From NCBI GenBank assembly GCA_910587305.1, contig CAJUKV010000006.1, positions 1 through 64,000 of the forward strand: DNA of 64,000 nt, given 5' to 3'. This document shows positions 24,264-33,557 of the stretch, one piece after another. Numbering within the stretch: the first letter of the stretch is position 1; each line of letters starts with the position of its first letter. Both the position numbers and the translations under genes were made by a program. This DNA is from an uncultured Lachnospiraceae bacterium (GTDB lineage: Bacteria > Bacillota > Clostridia > Lachnospirales > Lachnospiraceae). The notes beneath the pieces are model-generated. The model ran no database searches. It saw only the letters and a list, made by a program, of their open reading frames with translations, and was not told where the DNA came from.

Positions 24264-26327
24264 ATGAGCAATCACCTGAAAAATGAGACAAGCCCATATC
24301 TTTTACAGCATGCGGAAAATCCTGTAGACTGGTATCCGTGGTGCAAAGAGGCGTTTGAAAAAGCAAAGACAGAAGATAAACCTATATTTTTAAGTATTGG
24401 TTACAGTACCTGCCACTGGTGCCACGTTATGGCCCATGAAAGCTTTGAAGACGAAAAGGTGGCCGAAATCCTCAACAGAGAGTTTATTTCCATAAAGGTT
24501 GACAGGGAGGAGCGGCCGGATATTGACAGCGTTTATATGTCCGTGTGCCAGGCATTTACCGGAAACGGGGGCTGGCCCATGAGCATTTTCATTACATGGG
24601 ATAAAAAGCCCTTTTTTGCAGGTACCTATTTCCCTGTTAAGCCGCGGTATGGAATGCCGGGATTTGGCGATTTGCTGGATGCAATTGCAAATCAGTGGAA
24701 AAATGACCGCGAGGAAATTTTATCTTCGGCAAAGCAGATTATCGGATATTTGAAAAATTCGAAATCCGTCCACAAAGAAGAAAGCGGCAAAGGGCTGCCG
24801 GCAAAGGCGGTTCGGATGTTTTTTGACAGCTTTGACAGCAAATACGGAGGATTTGGAGACGCCCCTAAATTTCCAACGCCCCACAATTTACTATTTCTGA
24901 CATTGTATGCGGCGTTAAAGGAAAAGGACGAGGAGAAGGAAGAAAGCAGAGACAGCAAAAAAAAGAAAGAGGTTAAAAAGAACAGGGAGAATAAAGAGTA
25001 CAAAGCGAACAAAGCGTATATGGAGCATAGGGAAAACAGAAGCAGCGGGGACATACTGAATATGGTTGAAAAAACCCTTGTGCAAATGCGGAAAGGCGGT
25101 TTATTTGACCAGATTGGTTATGGCTTTTCCCGATATTCCACAGACAGGTATTTTCTCGCGCCCCATTTTGAAAAAATGCTCTATGACAACGCGTTATTGA
25201 TAGCGGCGTATACATCGGTTTACGCAATAACGAAAAAACGCGTATATTTAGACACCGCCGAAAAAACGGCGCAGTATATTTTTCGAGAAATGACCTCTAA
25301 GGAAACCGGGAAAGAGAGAGGATTTTACAGCGCCCAGGACGCGGACAGCGAAGGGGTGGAGGGAAAATATTATACCTTTACATTGTCGGAAATTTTAGAT
25401 ATTTTAGGGGAAGAAAGAGGGAGAGCCTTTGCAGGCGCACTTGATATCAGTGCGGAGGGCAACTTTGAGGGCGTCAATATTCCCAATCTTTTAAAGAGCA
25501 ATGATCCGGAGACGGATTTTAGCGGAGAAATACAAATACTGTACGACTACCGGCAGAAACGCTCAAAGCTGCATCTTGACGATAAGATTTTAACGTCCTG
25601 GAATTCCATGATGATAGCGGCGCTTTCCATGCTTTATCATGTTACGCAAAAGGAAGAGTATCTTAAGGCGGCCGCCGCCGGGCAGATGTTTATCGAAAAA
25701 AATCTCTCGGAGGGCTTAACGCTTTACACAAGCTATCGCAAAGGAAAGCGTTCGGAAAATGGTTTTTTGGATGATTATGGGTTTTATGTGGCGGCCCTAA
25801 TCGGTCTTTATCATGCCACCCTTCATAAGGCGTATCTGGAAAAGGCGGAGCGGTTTTGCAGCGAGGCGGTAAGGCGGTTTTTTGATAAGGAAACGGGAGG
25901 ATTTTATCTTTCCGATTTGGGCAGTACGGAGCTTTTTATGAATCCGAAGGAAACTTATGACGGTGCGGTTCCAAGCGGAAATTCCATTATGACTTACAAT
26001 CTGGTAAGGCTGCACCGGCTGACCGGGAAGGAAGAGTACGGGGAGCTTTCACAAAAACAGATTCATTATATGAACACTAAGGCGAAAGATTATCCGGCCG
26101 GATACGGTATGTTTTTGATTGCCGGTCTGCTTAGCGATAATCCGCCGGAGCATATTACGGTTGTTTTAAAAGAAGCTTCCGATTTGGAAAAGATAAAAAA
26201 GAAGCTTCCTTTCTTAGCCGATGTGGTGATAAAGGAAGAAAGCAAAGCTTATCCGCTGGTGAATAACCGCACAACCTTTTATGTCTGTAAGGGCCATACC
26301 TGTTATCCGCCGGTAAATACGCTTTAG
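24264..26327 (+). CDS. YyaL/SPATA20-type thioredoxin-domain protein (DUF255)
   Basis: A 687-residue protein. Residues 1-165 form the DUF255 thioredoxin-like domain, with the hallmark STCHWCHVMAHESFED and NGGWPMSIF; the rest is an (alpha/alpha) toroid like N-acylglucosamine epimerases and glycosidases (APHFEKMLYDNALL, LTSWNSMMIAALS). A Lys/Glu/Arg/Asn-rich insertion at about residues 215-258 (KEKDEEKEESRDSKKKKEVK and on) is unusual and probably a disordered loop. The family is widespread; its reaction is not established. The 128-bp gap upstream has no clear promoter. Confidence 0.88.
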   Translation: MSNHLKNETSPYLLQHAENPVDWYPWCKEAFEKAKTEDKPIFLSIGYSTCHWCHVMAHESFEDEKVAEILNREFISIKVDREERPDIDSVYMSVCQAFTGNGGWPMSIFITWDKKPFFAGTYFPVKPRYGMPGFGDLLDAIANQWKNDREEILSSAKQIIGYLKNSKSVHKEESGKGLPAKAVRMFFDSFDSKYGGFGDAPKFPTPHNLLFLTLYAALKEKDEEKEESRDSKKKKEVKKNRENKEYKANKAYMEHRENRSSGDILNMVEKTLVQMRKGGLFDQIGYGFSRYSTDRYFLAPHFEKMLYDNALLIAAYTSVYAITKKRVYLDTAEKTAQYIFREMTSKETGKERGFYSAQDADSEGVEGKYYTFTLSEILDILGEERGRAFAGALDISAEGNFEGVNIPNLLKSNDPETDFSGEIQILYDYRQKRSKLHLDDKILTSWNSMMIAALSMLYHVTQKEEYLKAAAAGQMFIEKNLSEGLTLYTSYRKGKRSENGFLDDYGFYVAALIGLYHATLHKAYLEKAERFCSEAVRRFFDKETGGFYLSDLGSTELFMNPKETYDGAVPSGNSIMTYNLVRLHRLTGKEEYGELSQKQIHYMNTKAKDYPAGYGMFLIAGLLSDNPPEHITVVLKEASDLEKIKKKLPFLADVVIKEESKAYPLVNNRTTFYVCKGHTCYPPVNTL

Positions 26328-26390
26328 GAAAAATAGCGTTAAGAAAACAGGCGCCGTCACCTTTGGCGAATCGTCCTACTGCAATAACGT

Positions 26391-26452
26391 GCAGGGGCGT
26401 GAAGAACTATTCACAAGTTATTTCCGAATAGTTCCCAAGCTTCACGCCCCTG
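26391..26452. terminator. Long hairpin between convergent genes
   Basis: CAGGGGCGTGAAG (26392-26404) pairs with CTTCACGCCCCTG (26440-26452); inside, AACTATTC (26405-26412) pairs with GAATAGTT (26426-26433). It lies between two genes that converge, so it probably stops transcription in both directions, although neither side has a clear U-run. Confidence 0.6.
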
Positions 26453-26519
26453 ACCTGCTAATACATTTACATGGATTGAAATTTCACGATAACAGTTCGG
26501 CGTTTAACAGTTATCTGAT

Positions 26520-27842
26520 TTAACGCCGCTTCCATTTCCCCAACAACGTCTTTTTATAACGTCCCAGAGCTTCGCCGGCTCCCGCAACTTTTTTATCGGC
26601 GGCTTTTTGGTAGCAGGAGACAGCCATGGGAATATTTTCAGCCACCCCTACCCCTTTGTCATACATATCTCCAAGGAACATCCAGGCCTGTCCGTTGTTT
26701 TCCTGTGCGGCCTCTTCAAGGAGACGCTTTCCGCGAACCATATCCGTGGCGATGCCCTGACCGTAGAGACAGCAGTAGCCCATCAATTCTTTGGGATAAT
26801 TCTGGTTTTCATTTATAAGCATATTCATCATGCGGACAGCCATTTCATAGTTAACCAGGGTTCCCCGCCCATAGAAATAACACTGTGCAAGATAAGATTT
26901 TACAGCCTGGTGGCCGCCCCGGTAAGATTGGTCGAAAAGGCGGAAAGCTTCGTTGTAATCTGCCGCGCAGCCCCAGCCGTGGTAATAGCACCGGCCGGCG
27001 TTATAACTGCCGTATTCGTCACCGGCCAGCGCCGCTTTGTTGAAAAGCTGCAATGCTTTCTCATAATCCGCATCGGCTCCCCTGTCGCCGTATAAGTATA
27101 CCAGCCCCAGATTAACGGCACAGACGCTTACGCCGTCCCGAACGCCCCGTTCGCACCAGCGGATTGCATCGTCATAGCGTTTTAACTTCTGATATTCCAG
27201 GATAAAGGAATGGTAGTAATCCCGCATATCCACCTTACCGTCCATGGTTTCAGCCCAGCGCAGGGCTTCCTCAAGGTCTTTCGTCACGCCGTTTACACCG
27301 TTGCGCACACTGTTGAAGGCGTTGCGGAAGGAGGGGAGACAGCCCTGGGCTGATGAGAGGCGGAACCATTTCAGGGCCTGGGCGGCGTTTTCTTTTTCAC
27401 ATTTTGAGAAATTTTCCTTTGCGGGTTTTTGAAAATTAAGATACATATCGCCCCAGAAATAAAAAAGACCAATAGCGTACTGGGCCATGGGCTCGCCGCT
27501 TTGTGCCATTGCCATGACGTCGTCAAAAGCGTCCTTAAGGGTTCCTTTCATGGCATTTTTGATATCGCCTTTTAAAATATCCATGCGGTCCGCACCCAGC
27601 ACACAAAGAGAACTGCCCAGCTCAATGCCGCGTTTTGACAGCTTTTTGGCTTTCTTTTCATTTTCCGCCACATTGCCGTCCCCCCAGCCGTAACATCTGG
27701 CCAGAAAATAAAAGGCGTGAGGTTCCTCGTCCGCAACCGCTTTTTCCAAAAGTTGTACGCCCTCGGCAAACAAAGAAGGATCCGCCTGAAAATAGAGCAG
27801 ACGCAGCCCTCTACATAAGGTATTTGAATAAAAACGTTCCAT
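26520..27842 (-). CDS. Sel1-like (TPR) repeat protein
   Basis: A 440-residue all-helical solenoid without a signal peptide. Sel1-type repeats are evident (AQYAIGLFYFWGDMY, CAVNLGLVYLYGDRGADADY, GSYNAGRCYYHGWGCAADYN, VKSYLAQCYFYGRGTLVNY, AWMFLGDMYDKGVGVAEN), each about 36 residues. Such proteins are scaffolds for protein-protein contacts. No partner is suggested by the neighbours, and a MITE copy and the TipA-like regulator gene lie on the far side. The C-terminal KWKRR is basic. Confidence 0.85.
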   Translation of the reverse strand: MERFYSNTLCRGLRLLYFQADPSLFAEGVQLLEKAVADEEPHAFYFLARCYGWGDGNVAENEKKAKKLSKRGIELGSSLCVLGADRMDILKGDIKNAMKGTLKDAFDDVMAMAQSGEPMAQYAIGLFYFWGDMYLNFQKPAKENFSKCEKENAAQALKWFRLSSAQGCLPSFRNAFNSVRNGVNGVTKDLEEALRWAETMDGKVDMRDYYHSFILEYQKLKRYDDAIRWCERGVRDGVSVCAVNLGLVYLYGDRGADADYEKALQLFNKAALAGDEYGSYNAGRCYYHGWGCAADYNEAFRLFDQSYRGGHQAVKSYLAQCYFYGRGTLVNYEMAVRMMNMLINENQNYPKELMGYCCLYGQGIATDMVRGKRLLEEAAQENNGQAWMFLGDMYDKGVGVAENIPMAVSCYQKAADKKVAGAGEALGRYKKTLLGKWKRR

Positions 27843-27943
27843 AGTAATCCTCCATACTTTTCAAATTTTACAAAATGTTTTAAAAATATAATACTATATT
27901 TCAGCTTTTCCTACAACTGTTATGGAGCATACAGTGTTTGTGT

Positions 27944-28088
27944 GTAACTATTCAGCCCAGGACTTTGCATTTGCTGCAAAGTCCGTGAGAACGCATATAT
28001 TCCGCCGAGAGTGAATACGGCCCTTCGCCGTAGGCGAACTTTTAATGGCTGTATTCAGTAACTATGAAGCCGTAGGCCGAATAGTTAC
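27944..28088 (+). mobile_element. GTAAC MITE, full-length copy 1 (145 bp) with 8-bp target duplication
   Basis: Ends GTAACTATTCAGCC and GGCCGAATAGTTAC are inverted repeats (13 of 14). Exact octamers GTTTGTGT flank it at 27936-27943 and 28089-28096. Internal hairpins: GGACTTTGC/GCAAAGTCC, GAATACGGCC/GGCTGTATTC enclosing TTCGCC/GGCGAA, and the 31-bp terminal unit. No coding capacity. GTAA ends with 8-bp duplications are, from general knowledge, the hallmark of IS66-family insertion; no transposase is present here. Confidence 0.88.
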
Positions 28089-28188
28089 GTTTGTGTATTA
28101 TTCAAAAGAAAATTGGTATCCGATATTTCACTACCATTATCTTGCTTGTATAATAGAGTAAAGGCTTGCCGGAAAATAAAATTACCTG

Positions 28189-28219
28189 TTGACCCTCACG
28201 GAACGTCATGGGTTAAAGT
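28189..28219 (+). promoter_or_regulatory. MerR-type promoter and operator of the TipA-like gene
   Basis: TTGACC (28189-28194) and TAAAGT (28214-28219) are separated by 19 bp, the over-long spacer typical of MerR-activated promoters. Within it lies the interrupted inverted repeat ACCCTCACG-GAA-CGTCATGGGT (28192-28213), resembling TipA/Mta operators. A second, weaker TATAAT lies at 28149-28154. Confidence 0.75.
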
Positions 28220-28249
28220 GAATATATCAAGAACAGGAGGCCGATAGCT

Positions 28250-29098
28250 ATGAGGACGGTAAAAGAAGTATCAAATTTAACAGGTATCAGCGTGCGCACG
28301 CTCCACTATTATGATGAAATCGGGCTGTTAAAGCCGACTGGCAAAAGTGAAGCGGGATACCGGCTTTATGACGATAAAGCGCTGGAAACATTACAGCAAG
28401 TGTTGTTCTTCCGTGAGTTTGATATTCCTTTGAAGGAAATCAAAGCGATTATGGCGAACCCGGCTCTTGACAGGAACCAGATTTTACAAATGCAGAGGAA
28501 AATGCTGACAGCAAAAAAAGAGCGTATGGAACGCCTGATTGCCAGCATTGACGACATTCTGAAAGGAGAAAACAAAATGGATTTTGCGGTTTTTGGTAAA
28601 ACGGAGATTGAGGAAATGTTCCGGACTATGGTGGAGCATATGCCGGAGAACATGAGAAACATTGCAATAAAAGAATTTGGAAGCATCGAACAATGGAAAG
28701 AACATTATATGGAAGTTGTATCTTCCGAAAAAATGCAGAAAGGCTATGCAAAGGTAGTTGAGTGGTATGGCGGGAAAGATAAATTTTTATCTGTCGCCCG
28801 AAATCCCATCAGCAAGGAAGTTGCGGAAAGCTACAACAAACGGTTCGAGGCAATTCTGCAAAAATTAATTGCCAAACGGGATTGCACCGTGGATTCTTTT
28901 GAAGTAAAAGAGATTGTCGGGGAATATGGTTTTGTCATGAAACAATTCTCACAGATAAAAGAGGAAAAAGGATTCATGCTGGCGCAGGCGCAATACTACC
29001 GCAACGAAAAGATCAGGCCGATGACGGATGAAAAGTATGGAGAGGGGGCTTCGGAGTTTTTTGCACGGGCGATTGAAGCCTTTTATGGGAAAAAATAA
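28250..29098 (+). CDS. MerR-family regulator with TipAS drug-binding domain
   Basis: A 282-residue regulator. N-terminal MerR winged helix (VKEVSNLTGISVRTLHYYDE, then IGLLKPTGKSEAGYRLYDD), a dimerisation coiled coil (about 75-110), and a TipAS-like C-terminal globin-like domain (EEMFRTMVEHMPENMRNIAI; EFFARAIEAFYGKK). TipAS domains capture thiopeptides and other hydrophobic drugs. AGGAGG precedes the ATG. The gene lies behind its own MerR-type promoter, so it probably activates itself when ligand binds; the MATE exporter two genes on is a plausible further target. Confidence 0.88.
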   Translation: MRTVKEVSNLTGISVRTLHYYDEIGLLKPTGKSEAGYRLYDDKALETLQQVLFFREFDIPLKEIKAIMANPALDRNQILQMQRKMLTAKKERMERLIASIDDILKGENKMDFAVFGKTEIEEMFRTMVEHMPENMRNIAIKEFGSIEQWKEHYMEVVSSEKMQKGYAKVVEWYGGKDKFLSVARNPISKEVAESYNKRFEAILQKLIAKRDCTVDSFEVKEIVGEYGFVMKQFSQIKEEKGFMLAQAQYYRNEKIRPMTDEKYGEGASEFFARAIEAFYGKK

Positions 29099-29226
29099 GT
29101 CAAATACCTCACGGCAAGCTGACCGGGCATCAAACTTATAGCGCGGCAAGCTGTGGGATATTTAACTGAAAAAAGGCCATGGATTATGGAATCGGCAATA
29201 TGAAAATGAATTTGAAAGGACAGTTT

Positions 29227-29643
29227 ATGGTACGTTTGGCAAAAGGAGAGGACGCTCCTCAATTAGAACTTTTGAACATTGAATTTAACGGAGCGGGGGC
29301 GTCCTGTGCATACATAGAAAATTCCCTTTTAAACAATAAGCAGGAGATTGTTGTAGTGGATGAGGAGGACGGGGCGATTACAGGATTCGTCTGTATCCAG
29401 CTGAAAAAGTCATTCTGCTATGAGGAATATATGCCGGAGATTACGGAGGTTTATGTGGCGCAGGCATACAGAAGAAAAGGGATTGCCAGCAAAATGATAA
29501 AGTTTGGGGAAAAGTTCGTAACCGAGCATTATCATGCCCATGAGTGGGGGCTGCTCACCGGAAAAGACAACAGAGCGGCCCAAATCGTATACGGGAAGCT
29601 GGGATACAGGGAGGACGGAGAGTGTCATTTTTCAAAAGAATGA
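29227..29643 (+). CDS. GNAT-family N-acetyltransferase
   Basis: About 138 residues. The acetyl-CoA-binding motif A is ITEVYVAQAYRRKGIASKMI (about residues 70-90), followed by WGLLTGKDNRAAQIVYGKLGY. ATG 29179 and two more are in frame upstream, but AAAGGA at 29215-29220 is 6 bases before ATG 29227, which also gives a normal GNAT N-terminus (MVRLAKGEDAPQLELLN). The substrate is not evident; aminoglycoside, peptide and small-molecule acetylation are all possible in this class. Confidence 0.8.
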   Translation: MVRLAKGEDAPQLELLNIEFNGAGASCAYIENSLLNNKQEIVVVDEEDGAITGFVCIQLKKSFCYEEYMPEITEVYVAQAYRRKGIASKMIKFGEKFVTEHYHAHEWGLLTGKDNRAAQIVYGKLGYREDGECHFSKE

Positions 29644-29834
29644 CCAGCCCCTGTCCGGTTTGGAAGATTGTTATATAAATATAAGAAATAGTGAATGAGC
29701 GGAGGGCGGGAATCTGATAGGATGGAATCGAAAGCAGTAGGAATGTATTTTCGCTAAAACCGGATGCGGACATGGAAAAGCACTTAAAAGCGCTCCATCT
29801 CACGCAAAGACGGTGTGGAAATGAGGGAAAAGTC

Positions 29835-31166
29835 ATGAAAGAGACCGAATCACTAAAAAAGAAAATGATGCGCCTGGTTGGGCCCATAGCCTTTCAGCAG
29901 TTTATGCTTGCGCTGGTAGGGGCAAGCGATGCGGTAATGCTGGGGAAATTAAGCCAGAATTCCATGGCGGCGGTTTCGCTGGCTTCACAGGTGACCTTTG
30001 TATTCAACCTGTTTATAGCCGCCTTTGTCATTGGAGAAAACATGTTTACGGCACAATACTATGGGAAAAAGGATTTTGACGGAATCTCCAATGTGTTTGG
30101 CCTGGTTTTCAGGATTTCCGGTCTGACTGCCATCCTGTTTTGGCTGGGAACCGCTTTTTTCTCCGAAGGCATTATGGGATTTTTTACAAATGAGCCGGAG
30201 CTGGTTAAAATGGGAAGCGAGTATTTGCGATTTGTGGGGCTTTCCTATCTGCTCTCCGCCGTCTCGCAGGTATATCTCACCTTCATGAAAAATTGTAATG
30301 CGGTGAATCTGAGCACGGCGATCAGCAGCACGACGGTAGTGCTGAATATTGTGTTCAATGCGGTGTTTATTTTCGGATTGTTTGGCGTCCCGGCCATGGG
30401 AATCCGGGGAGCGGCCATTGCAACGGTGCTTGCCACCGGGATTCAGGCGGTCTGGTGTATCATCTACACAGCGGTAAAGAGGAAAGAGCTGGAAATACGG
30501 TTATGGAAAACCAGCGGGGATTTGAAAGAGCGCTTTTGGGAAAAGGTTTGGCCGGTTCTGTTAAATGAACTGATATGGGGCGGCGGCTTTACCATGTACT
30601 CGGTGATTATGGGGCATCTTGGGACTGACGCGGTAGCGGCAAACAGTATTGCCAATATTTCCAAAAATCTGGCGGTTTGCCTGTGCATTGGATTTGGAGG
30701 CGCTGGGAGTATCATCGTGGGAAATGAGCTTGGGGCGGATCGGTTTGACAGGGCGAAAGAAGCTGGGAGGACGCTTACGAAGGCTTCCATAGTATGCGGG
30801 ATTTTGACGGGAATATTTCTGCTGGCGATCTCCCCTGCGATTACGGGGCTTTTGGATATGACGCCCGGGGCGAAGGGATATTTAAGAGGAATGCTGTTTA
30901 TGTGTTCTTATTATCTTGCAGGGAAATCAATTAACTGCATGACGATTGGCGGAATTTTTCCGGCGGGAGGGGATTCGAAATTTGGCCTTATATGCGACGC
31001 CGTCACGCTGTGGTGCGTCACAATTCCCTTAGGATGCCTGTGCGCGTTTGTCTTAAAGCTTCCTGTGCTTATGGTATATTTTGTGCTGAACCTGGATGAG
31101 ATTATTAAGCTTCCGGTGGTATATGTGCATTACAAAAAATATCGTTGGGTTAAAAATATAACCTGA
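29835..31166 (+). CDS. MATE-family efflux transporter
   Basis: About 443 residues with 12 membrane spans in two homologous halves. Landmarks are VGPIAFQQFMLALVGASDAV, VVLNIVFNAVFIFGLFGVPA, GIRGAAIATVLATG and ELIWGGGFTMYSVIMGHLG. The frame opens at 29772, but GAGGG about 7 bases before ATG 29835 and the residue pattern (MKETESLKKKMMRLVGP) favour this start. It uses a cation gradient to export drugs or metabolites; the drug-sensing TipA-like regulator upstream makes multidrug export plausible. Confidence 0.88.
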   Translation: MKETESLKKKMMRLVGPIAFQQFMLALVGASDAVMLGKLSQNSMAAVSLASQVTFVFNLFIAAFVIGENMFTAQYYGKKDFDGISNVFGLVFRISGLTAILFWLGTAFFSEGIMGFFTNEPELVKMGSEYLRFVGLSYLLSAVSQVYLTFMKNCNAVNLSTAISSTTVVLNIVFNAVFIFGLFGVPAMGIRGAAIATVLATGIQAVWCIIYTAVKRKELEIRLWKTSGDLKERFWEKVWPVLLNELIWGGGFTMYSVIMGHLGTDAVAANSIANISKNLAVCLCIGFGGAGSIIVGNELGADRFDRAKEAGRTLTKASIVCGILTGIFLLAISPAITGLLDMTPGAKGYLRGMLFMCSYYLAGKSINCMTIGGIFPAGGDSKFGLICDAVTLWCVTIPLGCLCAFVLKLPVLMVYFVLNLDEIIKLPVVYVHYKKYRWVKNIT

Positions 31167-31191
31167 GAAATAGAATTTTGCGATAATTTTA

Positions 31192-31215
31192 GGGGACTGT
31201 CGCCTGACAGTCCCC
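31192..31215 (+). terminator. Hairpin terminator after the MATE gene
   Basis: GGGGACTGTC (31192-31201), a GCCT loop, GACAGTCCCC (31206-31215), then CTGTTATT. A perfect 10-bp GC-rich stem with a weak T-stretch, 25 bp past the stop codon. Confidence 0.7.
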
Positions 31216-31394
31216 CTGTTATTCATAAACCGGTTTATATGACGCTCCGCATTATAAATGAGAAATTCGGACAAATCAAATGCGCAGGTTATCTCAAGAC
31301 TTTCCTTAGTCGCTTAGAAACAAAATCTTTCGTAAAATGGTAAAATTTTGGTTCCGGTTTATCAGGATTAGTAGTATCCTTATGACATGGTCTT

Positions 31395-33365
31395 TTAAAT
31401 CATGCCTTCTTTTAACACATTATGGTCGCGCAGAAGCTTCTCCACCACAGTCCCTTTTACAACATGAAGAATCGGTTTTTTCAAAGCGTTTAAAGGCCCT
31501 GGCAGCTCAATTTCCAGAGGAGATTTGCCGTCCATAAGCTTTACGCTGCTCTCTAACAGTTCCCTGATATCGTAAACGCTGGCCCAAACCTCCGGCACGC
31601 CTCGGTCCACGCCGAGAAGTCCGTAGACAGCTTCCATAGCGGTTCTCACGGAATACTCGGTTGTAAAAACGGTATCCCTTGGGGTTTCCGTAAACTGTCC
31701 CAAAAAGGCAAAGTTGACACAGCCGTCGGGAATTACGTCAGGGCGGTCGCCCTTTGTCCTGGGCATAAAGAACGCCGTGATATAAGGCATCATAGTGGGC
31801 ACGCAGACTGCGCTGTGCTCCGCTAAGTCAGGAATTTCCTCCACAGGCACGCCTAAATGATAGAGCCATTCCTGGGTAATTTCCATACCGGTGCATTCGC
31901 GCATGGGTTTCTTGATAAAGTCCCCGGGAACATCCGTAAACAGCCCATATACCCAAACGCATACCTTATCCTTATCCTGCTCTTTAAACTGCCCCTGCCT
32001 GTTGATGGTCCAGCTCATAAGCCACTTGGAATCCTGACAGCTTACGATACCGCCGGTCACTACGCGGCCGCTTTTCGGGTCGCGCTTGCAGATATTGGTG
32101 ATGTAAGGAAGAATCTTATCATCCAAAGTGGTGACGGTAGCGGACTCCCAGTTGGTCTTGGAAATATCGGAACAGAACTTTTCCGGATGCCCGAAAGCAG
32201 GATCCTGTTTTGCAATATTTTTCCAAAGGCTCCAACATCCGCTGGTGCGTACCTCTGCGTCTCCGTTAGGCGCATGGTGCTGATCGCCGTATACGGTTCC
32301 CTCCGTACAGCTTCCGTTGGTGACGAATACAAGGTCGTTTTCCGTAAGGCTGATGCCCTTTTCAATGCCTTTTACCCGGCACTCAATCGCCTTTGCCACC
32401 TTCTTGCCATTTTCAATTTCAAAGATTACGTTGGTCACTTCCGTGTTAAACTGGAAGTCAACGCCCGCATCCTCCAGATATTTCTGCATGGGAAGAATCA
32501 GGGATTCATATTGGTTGTATTTGGTAAATTTCAGCGCGCTGAAATCCGGCAGCCCTGCAATATGATGGATAAATCTCTGGAAATACAGCTTCATTTCCAA
32601 AGCGCTGTGCCAGTTTTCAAAAGCAAACATTGTCCGCCAGTAAAGCCAGAAGGTGGAGCCGAATACTTCCTCGTCGAAGACGTCCTCAATGGTCTTGTCG
32701 TACAAATCTTCGTCTTTGGTCATAAACAGCTTCATAATTTCCATGCAGCCTTTTTGACTTAAATTAAACTTGCCGTCCGTGTGTGCATCCTCCCCGCGGT
32801 TTACGGTAGCGCGGCACAAGGAATAATTGGGGTCTTCCTTGTTCAGCCAGTAGTATTCATCCAAAACGGATACGCCGGGGGTTTCCAGAGAGGGGATACT
32901 GCGGAACAAATCCCACAGACATTCAAAATGATTTTCCATCTCGCGTCCGCCGCGCATCACATAACCTCTGGTTGCGTCGTAGATTCCGTCGCATGCGCCG
33001 CCAGCAATGTCCATTGCCTCTAAAATATGAATGTGGGAGCCGGGCATCTGTCCGTCACGCACCAGAAAGCAGGCCGCTGCAAGGGAAGCCAATCCGCTGC
33101 CCACCAGATAGGCGTTCTTTTCATCCACGCCTTCCGGCTTTCTGGGCCGTGCAAAGGCTTCGTAATTACCGTTTGTGTAATAAATTCCTTTGCTGTTTTT
33201 CTGTTGTTTGTCTCTTTCCGTATTACGATATTCCTGCCTTAAGGCGTCTTTCTTTTTTTGAGTTGCCGTTTTCTCCGCCTTTTTGTGATTTTGCGCCGCA
33301 ACGGCTGCGATACCTGCGCCTGCTGCAATTGCTACTCCCAGTCCTAATCCTTTTTTACCTGACAT
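31395..33365 (-). CDS. ohyA: Oleate hydratase with N-terminal membrane-anchor-like extension
   Basis: About 656 residues. From residue 61 the sequence IYYTNGNYEAFARPRKPEGV and AYLVGSGLASLAAACFLVRD (FAD-binding GxGxxS at 89-94) is the canonical start of oleate hydratase (myosin-cross-reactive antigen), which adds water to unsaturated fatty acids to give 10-hydroxy products. EVTNVIFEI and the C-terminal domain are complete. The first 60 residues are extra: a Gly/Ala-rich hydrophobic stretch (LGLGVAIAAGAGIAAVAA) then a charged Lys/Arg/Glu linker, which could tether the enzyme to the membrane. A GGTGGAG site favours ATG 33365 over 33401. A TetR gene lies upstream on the same strand. Confidence 0.92.
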   Translation of the reverse strand: MSGKKGLGLGVAIAAGAGIAAVAAQNHKKAEKTATQKKKDALRQEYRNTERDKQQKNSKGIYYTNGNYEAFARPRKPEGVDEKNAYLVGSGLASLAAACFLVRDGQMPGSHIHILEAMDIAGGACDGIYDATRGYVMRGGREMENHFECLWDLFRSIPSLETPGVSVLDEYYWLNKEDPNYSLCRATVNRGEDAHTDGKFNLSQKGCMEIMKLFMTKDEDLYDKTIEDVFDEEVFGSTFWLYWRTMFAFENWHSALEMKLYFQRFIHHIAGLPDFSALKFTKYNQYESLILPMQKYLEDAGVDFQFNTEVTNVIFEIENGKKVAKAIECRVKGIEKGISLTENDLVFVTNGSCTEGTVYGDQHHAPNGDAEVRTSGCWSLWKNIAKQDPAFGHPEKFCSDISKTNWESATVTTLDDKILPYITNICKRDPKSGRVVTGGIVSCQDSKWLMSWTINRQGQFKEQDKDKVCVWVYGLFTDVPGDFIKKPMRECTGMEITQEWLYHLGVPVEEIPDLAEHSAVCVPTMMPYITAFFMPRTKGDRPDVIPDGCVNFAFLGQFTETPRDTVFTTEYSVRTAMEAVYGLLGVDRGVPEVWASVYDIRELLESSVKLMDGKSPLEIELPGPLNALKKPILHVVKGTVVEKLLRDHNVLKEGMI

Positions 33366-33557
33366 ATGTTTCTCCACCTTTCTTTTGATTCCCGTGGGCA
33401 CGGGCCGGGCAATTGTGAGTAAAACAAACCATGGGTTGATTTGAATACTTGCCGGCTGGTGCGGGACTTTGATTTTTACAATATCCGGCCTCCAAAGGAG
33501 ACCGTGTTTGTTTTCATGAACCTATCATATTATCTTGTGACAACTATTTCCATTTAC

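Noticed and set aside
26391..26452. Another member of the GTAAC MITE family because of AACTATTC...GAATAGTT
   Set aside because: The ends are not GTAAC, the outer arms are unrelated, and no octamer duplication flanks it; it fits a terminator between convergent genes.
31857..32762. Long plus-strand frame opposite the oleate hydratase gene
   Set aside because: Antisense shadow of a well-conserved enzyme, without a ribosome binding site or recognisable domain.
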